Position numbers and translations under genes: made by a program. Below, in pieces: positions 42,568 through 47,930 of a stretch of 47,930 bases of DNA; the stretch's first letter is position 1, and every line of letters begins with the position of its first letter. This DNA comes from CAYOZN01 sp964408455 (GTDB lineage Bacteria; Planctomycetota; Phycisphaerae; UBA1845; UTPLA1): positions 1 through 47,930 of the forward strand of contig CAYOZN010000033.1 of NCBI GenBank assembly GCA_964408455.1, written 5' to 3'. The notes under the pieces are model-generated. The model searched no databases, was not told the DNA's origin, and was given only the letters and a program-made list of their open reading frames with translations.

Positions 42568-42798
42568 TCATCGCGAATCCTGTTCGTGAAGGGAATCGCG
42601 CGGTGGCATCTTCCCTCCGAAGCAGAGCGGACTGCGCTCCAGACGCTCAAGCAGCATCGATAACCGGGCAGCCCGGTCGGTCGGTTCCGGTTCCTCGCAT
42701 TCGATCGTCATGCGAACTCGCTGGTGCTCATTCAAGTCGAGCCGTTCGAGTGGCCGCAGGACGCCTTCAACGAAAATGGCTTCAACCGTGCGTTTCAT
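42568..42798 (-). CDS. DUF104-type antitoxin-like protein
   Basis: A 76-residue protein starting MKRTVEAIFVEGVLRPLERL, then DLNEHQRVRMTIE. This is the clear pattern of the DUF104/AF2212-like antitoxin family, small beta proteins that partner PIN-domain toxins. The C-terminal 40 residues are less conserved and end SLHEQDSR. It is too small to dominate a long minus-strand open frame that continues above 42798, which is an antisense artefact over the thiolase. The ATG at 42798 has acgggg upstream. No PIN toxin follows; an unrelated 326-residue gene does, so it may be an orphan. Confidence 0.82.
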   Translation of the reverse strand: MKRTVEAIFVEGVLRPLERLDLNEHQRVRMTIECEEPEPTDRAARLSMLLERLERSPLCFGGKMPPRDSLHEQDSR

Positions 42799-42861
42799 CC
42801 CCGTATCATATCCGCGCGAACGGGATGCCACTATCATTGTTGTGAGTCTGCAAGGCAAAAC

Positions 42862-44070
42862 ATGCGAACCGCCGTCATCATCCACTGTCTCCGCACCCCG
42901 ATCGGTCGCTATCGCGGCGGGCTCGCCCCCGTCCGGCCGGATGATCTCGCCGCCCTGGTCATCCGCACCCTCGTCGAGCGCACGCGGATCGACCCCGCCC
43001 TCATCGACGACGTCTACTGGGGCGCCGCCAACCAGGCCGGCGAGGACAATCGCAATGCCGCGCGCATGGCAGTCCTGCTCGCCGGCCTGCCCGACAGCGT
43101 CCCCGGCACCACGGTCAACCGCCTCTGCGCCAGCGGGCTCGAGGCCGTGGCCATCGCCGCCCGCATGATCGAGGCGAATCACGGCGACGTCTTCATCGCC
43201 GGCGGCTGCGAGAGCATGAGCCGCGCCCCGCTCGTCCTCCCCAAGCCCGAGGAGCCCTGGGTCCGCGGCAACCAGACGATGTACGACACGACGCTCGGCT
43301 GGCGCATGACCAATCCGAAGCTGGCGGCGCAGCACTTCCCCTTCAGCATGGGCGAGACCGCCGAGAACGTCGCCGAAAAATACAAAATCAGCCGCGAGGC
43401 GCAGGACGCATTCGCCCTGGAGAGCCAGATGCGTTGCAAGGCCGCCGTCGAGGCGGGGCGGTTCGTCGACGAGATCGTCCCCGTGGCCGTCGAGACCGGC
43501 GCGCCCGGCCGCGGCAAATTCATGACAATCTCGGCCGATGAACACCCGCGCCCGGACACGACCATGGAGGCGCTGGCAAAGCTCAGGCCCGCCTTCCGCG
43601 AGGGCGGCACCGTCACCGCCGGCAACAGCTCCGGCCTCAATGACGGCGCGGCGGCACTGCTCGTCGTTGAGGCAAAAACGGCCGAGCGGCTGGGCCTCGC
43701 CCCGCTGGCCGTCGTGCGGCACTCGGCCTCGGCCGGCGTCGATCCTGCCTGCATGGGCCTCGGCCCCGTCCCTGCCACGCAGAAGGCACTGGCCCGGGCC
43801 GGTTGGCACGTCGGCGATCTCGACCTGGTCGAACTCAACGAGGCCTTCGCCTCGCAGTCCCTCGCCTGCATCGGCGATCTCGGCCTCGATCCCGCCCGCG
43901 TGAATGTGAACGGCGGGGCGATTGCGCTCGGTCATCCCCTCGGTTGCAGCGGCGCCCGCCTCGCCACCACGCTCGTCCACGAGATGCGCCGCCGCAAGGC
44001 GAAAAAGGCCCTCGCCGCGCTGTGCGTCGGCGTCGGTCAGGGGTTGGCGGTCCTGTTCGAAGGAACCTGA
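42862..44070 (+). CDS. Acetyl-CoA acyltransferase (thiolase)
   Basis: A 402-residue type II thiolase. Nucleophile Cys89 lies in NRLCASGLEA, His358 in GHPLGCSGAR and the base Cys388 in ALCVGVGQG; also present are GGCESMSRAP and NEAFASQS. It catalyses thiolytic cleavage, or condensation, of 3-ketoacyl-CoA. Similarity in the start RTPIGRYRGGLAPVRPDDLA is to 3-oxoadipyl-CoA and long-chain thiolases; the precise substrate is open. The ATG at 42862 with caagg before it is standard. It is divergent from the DUF104 gene with about 60 bases between, so promoters may be shared. With the crotonases and mutase it suggests acyl-CoA breakdown. Confidence 0.95.
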   Translation: MRTAVIIHCLRTPIGRYRGGLAPVRPDDLAALVIRTLVERTRIDPALIDDVYWGAANQAGEDNRNAARMAVLLAGLPDSVPGTTVNRLCASGLEAVAIAARMIEANHGDVFIAGGCESMSRAPLVLPKPEEPWVRGNQTMYDTTLGWRMTNPKLAAQHFPFSMGETAENVAEKYKISREAQDAFALESQMRCKAAVEAGRFVDEIVPVAVETGAPGRGKFMTISADEHPRPDTTMEALAKLRPAFREGGTVTAGNSSGLNDGAAALLVVEAKTAERLGLAPLAVVRHSASAGVDPACMGLGPVPATQKALARAGWHVGDLDLVELNEAFASQSLACIGDLGLDPARVNVNGGAIALGHPLGCSGARLATTLVHEMRRRKAKKALAALCVGVGQGLAVLFEGT

Positions 44071-44238
44071 GGCAATTGGTGATTTGTGATCTGGCGACCT
44101 GTTGATTGGACATTGCAGGCGACACGACGGCGGCACTCGCGGCAGGGCGACTTCCGCGGGGCCTTCGGGTCGAGCGTCGGCGCGCAGGCGCACGATGCCA
44201 CGAATTGCCAGCTCGCCCAGTCACCAGGTCTCAAACAT

Positions 44239-45111
44239 GTGCCGCTCGCCCTCTGCCTGCTGCTCGCCCTCGCGTTCGCCGCCGCCTGTGACCGCACCGC
44301 CCGCACCGTCGAAATGGCCCCCGGCCCGGCGACGTCGCCCGCGCAGCCGCCCGTCGTCGATCTCGTCTCCTACGGCGTCGCGCTCAGCCGCGTCGTCAAC
44401 GGCGAGCGCATCATGCCGCGGACGCTCGTCAAGAGCGCCGCCCACGTCGAGGCCTTCCTCCACTCGCTGGCCGACTGCGGCCCGCGCTGCACGCCGGCCG
44501 CCTTTGCGTCGCCCGCCCATCGCCTCGCCTACTACATCAACGCCCACAATGCCGCGATGCTGCGCACCCTCATCGACCTCGACGTCGGCGGCCGCCTCGC
44601 CCGCCAGCTGCCCGCCAATGCCGATCGCCGGCTCCGCTTCCGCATCGACGGCGCGGGTTGCACCGTCGCCGACCTGCGCCGGCTCGCCCTCGCCGAGGCC
44701 GGGGCCGACTGGCGCGTGCGGCTTACTCTCTACGCCGGCCGGATGGATGGCCCGCCTCTGCCGCCGCGAGCCTTCCTGCCCGACCTGCTCGATTCCCAGC
44801 TCGACGAGGCCGTGCGGCTGGCACTGGCCAGCGACATGGTCGTGCGGCCCCACTTCGGCGTCGTCAAGCGCCTGCTGCTCTGCCGCCAGTTGTTCGATGC
44901 GAGGCAGCAGTTGGTCGCCGACTACGAACGCCGCGTCGCCACCAGCGGCGCCTCCGTCCTGAATGCGGTGGGGGACTGGTGCGACCGCTTTCGCCGCGAG
45001 TCGCTGAATGCCGCCGTAGGCTATCCCGTGTCCATCATGCCGGCCGATGACCGCATCAACAAGATCGACTATCCCGCGTCGAAGGCCGTCATCACGGCCG
45101 AGCCCCGCTGA
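44239..45111 (+). CDS. DUF547 lipoprotein
   Basis: A 290-residue protein of the DUF547 family (signature HRLAYYINAHNAAMLRTLID; later YPASKAVI at the end), a group often exported and of unknown function. A hydrophobic signal ends in lipobox AAAC (Cys17), so the mature protein should be lipid-anchored. The open frame runs back to 44086 through non-conserved sequence. The GTG at 44239 places the hydrophobic segment first, but leaves no Lys/Arg before it, so the start could be a little further up. It lies 168 bases after the thiolase on the same strand. It is separate from the zinc-ribbon gene by a palindrome pair. Confidence 0.78.
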   Translation: MPLALCLLLALAFAAACDRTARTVEMAPGPATSPAQPPVVDLVSYGVALSRVVNGERIMPRTLVKSAAHVEAFLHSLADCGPRCTPAAFASPAHRLAYYINAHNAAMLRTLIDLDVGGRLARQLPANADRRLRFRIDGAGCTVADLRRLALAEAGADWRVRLTLYAGRMDGPPLPPRAFLPDLLDSQLDEAVRLALASDMVVRPHFGVVKRLLLCRQLFDARQQLVADYERRVATSGASVLNAVGDWCDRFRRESLNAAVGYPVSIMPADDRINKIDYPASKAVITAEPR

Positions 45112-45204
45112 CGCGCAGACAGAGCCCCGCTGATGCGTAGTCAGAGCCCCGTGCTGTGCACGGGGTCCCCTGGCACAGCGTGCTTCAGCAGTCGGGTAGT
45201 CGCG

Positions 45205-45345
45205 TAGGCTGGGTCGTACTCGACCCACCATTTTCATCACACACGAACGCCCCAACATCGCCGCAATGATTTCGCTACAGTAACCAGGTTATCCAAACGG
45301 GTTGGCGGTTCCGGAAGAGGTGGGGTCGAGTACGACCCACCCTAC
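45205..45345. repeat. Second pair of REP-like palindromes
   Basis: Palindromes at about 45207-45229 and 45319-45343 match those at 665-766, with the same core (gggtcgtactcgaccca and its inverse ggtcgagtacgaccc). The right-hand flank ttttcatc/ttctcatc is also shared between the first members. The spacing here is about 110 bases. This supports a dispersed repeat family in this genome. Confidence 0.7.
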
Positions 45346-45381
45346 CCCGCTCTCGTGTCGAAAAGTGATGCCCCGCAGGGC

Positions 45382-45798
45382 TTACTCGGCGAAACTGTCG
45401 CGGGAGGAATAGTCGGCGGGTTGCGATGCGGCATTGTGCAGCGAACGCAGGCGCTGCTGCAAAAGACTGTTGCCCGAATCGCGGAGAGCCGCGAGGGGAT
45501 CGCGGTCGACAAGCACGTCGAGTATCGCGTTGGCATTCTCGGCGCCGGCCCGTGCGACTTCCAGCTGGTACCGCAGCTCCACGTACATCGCGCACAGCGC
45601 AATGGCGAACGCAAGGGTGACGGCGTACAGGGCGAGCCCCAACCGGCGCTGACGCCTGACGGCCTGTCGAAGCTGCCTCGCCGCCTCCAGAAAGTGCCAG
45701 CCGCACTCGGGACACCGGTTCGACGCGCAGCCGGTCAGGTTGTACCCGCACCTGCCGCAGAATGAGGCGTTCGCCGCATGGCGTTTGCGTTCTGGCAT
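45382..45798 (-). CDS. Zinc-ribbon single-pass membrane protein
   Basis: A 138-residue protein. The N-terminus has CGRCGYNLTG (C14, C17) and RCPECGW (C29, C32), a four-cysteine zinc ribbon. I associate this CGYNLTG form with many small planctomycete membrane proteins. A basic stretch leads to one membrane helix (about residues 52-74), followed by a coiled-coil-like tail with LRDSGNSLLQQRLRSLHN. The ribbon would be cytoplasmic. The function is unknown. The ATG at 45798 is chosen because it directly precedes the ribbon; the longer frame upstream is not conserved-looking. Confidence 0.78.
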   Translation of the reverse strand: MPERKRHAANASFCGRCGYNLTGCASNRCPECGWHFLEAARQLRQAVRRQRRLGLALYAVTLAFAIALCAMYVELRYQLEVARAGAENANAILDVLVDRDPLAALRDSGNSLLQQRLRSLHNAASQPADYSSRDSFAE

Positions 45799-46830
45799 CG
45801 AGTCGCGCCCTGTCAACTGCGTCCGCGTCATTCGGCCCGCCACGTGTTCTTTACCCGGCCCGCCATCCTCATTCACCCGCGAACCGCCGCCGGCATTTCC
45901 CCCAGGCACGAACGTGATCCTGCGGGCCCGGCCACGCTCGGCGAAACACCTCGCGTACGGAAATCCTGCTCGAATGCAGTGCCCATACATTCGCCCGAAC
46001 TCCGCGGAACGCGGAACTATTCTACTGGTAGAACGCACGGCAGGCCGCCGCCGTTCCCGTGGTTGACAAATTCGGGTGCCTGCCTCGGCTTATGCCGTTT
46101 TGCGCCGCGTTGCGCCGCTTTGCGCCGCCCGTTTTGCGCGCCGCATAGGGTATTCACCCCAAATGCCATTTCGGGCTGGCACAATGAGTGGGTGCTTCGT
46201 CAGGCATTCGTCCCCGGCCGCACGCCCGCATCCGGGACACCCCTCCATCCCCGCGCTGTGCCCCCGCCGCAGTCGTGTTATCATGTTATCTAACAGGCTT
46301 CGGGTTCGTTGACGGCCGGCGCGCAGGAGAGACATTTTTCGGGGTTGGGTTCCCTGGTCCGAGCTTAACCTTACGGGTTATGGCGCGCTTTGCGGCATGG
46401 AGCGGACCTGCGCGATTCTGCGTCGGCGACGCCGAAGTTTATCCGAGCCAGGGGCGGGATGGCCATCGTCGCGATGGGTCCGACGCCTTGATCCTGATGG
46501 GTGACTGGTGCGCGTCTGCGACGCGACAACCACCGCATTGAGAACCCGGGCGCGCATCGACGGTTGTGACGCTGGATGTTGACAAACAGGACGAACTCGT
46601 CAGAAAAGAAATTCGTCTATGGATATACTCTGCCCTTGACACGGGAGCGGCTAATGGGTGACACCTTTTCTTTGCTCGAGGAGGGTTGCGCCTGGTGAGA
46701 ATAGTGCGGAAGTAACTCGTTTCGGAGAACGGATCTGCGGTCAAAACAGCGAGACGAGTCGTTTCGGTACGCCGGCAGGTTCAGATACCGTCGGTTATGA
46801 AGACGATCAGACCCCATTTACAATGGCCGG
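45799..46830. other. One-kilobase gap before the second sigma factor
   Basis: No supported gene; the open frames here lack family resemblance and codon character. Three perfect-phase decamers (tgcgccgc plus two varying bases) repeat at 46101-46130, flanked by looser copies. Two further stretches are T-rich near 46330 and 46660. Upstream of the sigma gene a tacaat hexamer (46819-46824) ends seven bases before its ATG and could be a -10 box giving a leaderless mRNA. Confidence 0.4.
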
Positions 46831-47421
46831 ATGCTCTCGTCGGACGGTCAACCCGATGTGACGCTGCTCATGAACGCCGCGGCCGACGGCGACGCCTCGG
46901 CCGCGGAGCAACTCCTGCCACTGGTCTACGACCAACTGCGTCGCGCCGCCCAGCAGCGGATGGCCGCCGAGCGCGGTGATCACACGCTGTCGGCCACGGC
47001 CCTCGTTCACGAGGCTTATCTCAAGCTCGCCGGGCCGCGTGAGGTCTCATGGGCCGGGCGCGGCCACTACTACGCCGCGGCTGCCGAGGCGATGCGACGC
47101 ATCCTGATCGACCACGCGCGGGCCAAGGCGGCCGGAGCCCGCGGCGGCCCGGAGGCCCGCCGGGCGGCGGTCAACCTCGCGTCGCTGCCGGATCCGAGTT
47201 CCGAGGTCGAATCTTCAGGATTCCTGATCCTCCACGAGGCGATCGTCCGCTTGGAGGATGTGGACGGGCAGGCCGCGGCGGTGGTCCGGCTCCGCTACTT
47301 CGCGGGGCTGAGCATCGAGCAAACGGCCTCGGCCCTGGGCGTCTCGGCCCCGTCGGTCAAGCGGACGTGGGCGTTCGCGCGGGGCTGGTTGAAGGAAGCC
47401 ATCGAATCTGACCGCGTGTAG
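46831..47421 (+). CDS. ECF-family sigma factor
   Basis: A 196-residue sigma factor of the ECF subfamily common in planctomycetes (Sigma70_ECF type). It has LLPLVYDQLRRAAQQRM, then the hallmark TLSATALVHEAYLKL and YYAAAAEAMRRILIDHARAK, and a region-4 helix-turn-helix in LSIEQTASALGVSAPSVKR. Factors of this subfamily are usually followed by a Ser/Thr kinase, as here after 21 bases. No anti-sigma factor is separate. The ATG at 46831 is close behind a tacaat hexamer, so a leaderless transcript is possible. The target promoters cannot be deduced. Confidence 0.93.
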   Translation: MLSSDGQPDVTLLMNAAADGDASAAEQLLPLVYDQLRRAAQQRMAAERGDHTLSATALVHEAYLKLAGPREVSWAGRGHYYAAAAEAMRRILIDHARAKAAGARGGPEARRAAVNLASLPDPSSEVESSGFLILHEAIVRLEDVDGQAAAVVRLRYFAGLSIEQTASALGVSAPSVKRTWAFARGWLKEAIESDRV

Positions 47422-47442
47422 CAGCACGCAGGAGCAGGCACA

Positions 47443-47930
47443 ATGAGCGAATACGATCACCATGACCTTCGTCGCCTGTTTGATCGTGTGAGTTCTGCTC
47501 CTGCCGATGAGCGGGGTGCGCTGCTCGATCGTGAGTGCGGCGGCGATGAACAATTGAAACATCGCGTGCTGGCGATGATCGCAGGCGCTGAAGATGAACA
47601 GTTCCTCGCCTCGCCCACCGGCGATGCGCCGCCCTTCGACGTCAATGCCGATCAACCCACCGCAAGCATCGCTGCATCGTCTGCGCTTCACGAAGGTCCC
47701 GGCCAATCAATCGGCCGCTACAAACTTCTGCAGCAGATCGGCGAGGGTGGGTTTGGCGTCGTGTACATGGCTGAGCAAACCGAGCCGGTGAGTCGTCGCG
47801 TCGCATTGAAGATCATCAAGCTGGGGATGGATACCAAGCAGGTGATCGCCAGATTCGAAGCCGAGCGTCAGGCCCTGGCGATGATGGATCATCCCAACAT
47901 CGCCAAGGTGCTGGATGCAGGCGCCACTTC
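47443..47930 (+). CDS. Ser/Thr protein kinase, N-terminal part (cut by window end)
   Basis: The first 162 residues of a kinase that runs beyond the window. The first 80 residues form a helical leader (DLRRLFDRVSSAPADERGAL, EQLKHRVLAMIAG) typical of planctomycete kinases behind ECF sigma genes. The kinase domain starts near 90 with GRYKLLQQIGEGGFGVVYMA, then Lys in RVALKIIKLGMD and DHPNIAKVLDAG. This leader-kinase pair, 21 bases after the sigma gene with aggag upstream of the ATG, is most likely a signalling module. The rest (catalytic loop, membrane helix, sensor) lies outside the window. Confidence 0.95.
   Translation, partial: MSEYDHHDLRRLFDRVSSAPADERGALLDRECGGDEQLKHRVLAMIAGAEDEQFLASPTGDAPPFDVNADQPTASIAASSALHEGPGQSIGRYKLLQQIGEGGFGVVYMAEQTEPVSRRVALKIIKLGMDTKQVIARFEAERQALAMMDHPNIAKVLDAGAT

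Noticed and set aside
42799..44193. Long minus-strand open frame joined to the DUF104 antitoxin frame
   Set aside because: Antisense to the thiolase, which has all catalytic motifs; only the last 76 codons are real.
46188..46541. A 117-codon open frame before the second sigma factor
   Set aside because: Low-complexity start, no ribosome site and no family resemblance.
1..47930. CRISPR array or insertion sequence
   Set aside because: No regularly spaced repeats with unique spacers, and no transposase with terminal repeats, were found by eye.

Overview
The window looks like a chromosomal stretch from a high-GC bacterium, most likely a planctomycete (Planctomycetota). This is inferred from ECF sigma factors next to Ser/Thr kinases, a zinc-ribbon membrane protein with a CGYNLTG motif, a large calcium-repeat surface protein, many TPR, HEAT and ankyrin proteins, and wide AT-richer or palindrome-filled gaps. 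I see no ribosomal RNA, plasmid or phage backbone. No taxonomic marker gene was available.

Layout. 0.3-7 kb: a small zinc-finger protein, a crotonase, a DUF262/HNH nuclease-like gene beside a frameshifted antitoxin remnant, then small housekeeping genes (GYD, ribosome-hibernation-like, FlK-like thioesterase, RRM protein with a clear terminator). 7-15 kb: a coiled-coil protein and a secreted S15/CocE hydrolase on the minus strand, then a plus-strand cluster of two lipoproteins (one with a caspase-like His/Cys pair), an ECF sigma factor and a zinc-finger Ser/Thr kinase. 16-19.3 kb: one giant acidic, cysteine-containing calcium-repeat surface protein.

19.4-24.8 kb is the main discovery: an apparently complete retron. 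It holds an ARM/HEAT-repeat protein, a SWIM zinc-finger protein, a roughly 210-nt msr-msd RNA locus and a retron reverse transcriptase carrying NAxxH, YADD and VTG motifs. The RNA locus has a 17-bp a1/a2 repeat and a perfect 21-bp msd stem. The gene content matches what I recall as type XIII (ARM plus WH-SWIM). It ends beside a tRNA-Ala(CGC) gene.

25-48 kb: ketol-acid reductoisomerase; a three-gene TPR/membrane operon; PHP-type DNA polymerase X; a GT-C-like membrane protein; RNA 3'-phosphate cyclase interrupted in frame by an inverted repeat; a ParD antitoxin with a truncated ParE; a DUF4268 nuclease-like gene; a B12-dependent acyl-CoA mutase with isobutyryl-CoA-mutase-type active-site residues; ankyrin protein; crotonase; an orphan DUF104 antitoxin; thiolase; DUF547 lipoprotein; and a second ECF sigma/Ser-Thr kinase pair cut by the window end.

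The two crotonases, the mutase and the thiolase point to acyl-CoA or branched-chain degradation. The retron, the DUF262 protein, the DUF4268 protein and three orphan or broken toxin-antitoxin genes mark accessory, defence-like insertions. All family names rest on motif recognition by eye; no database search was run.
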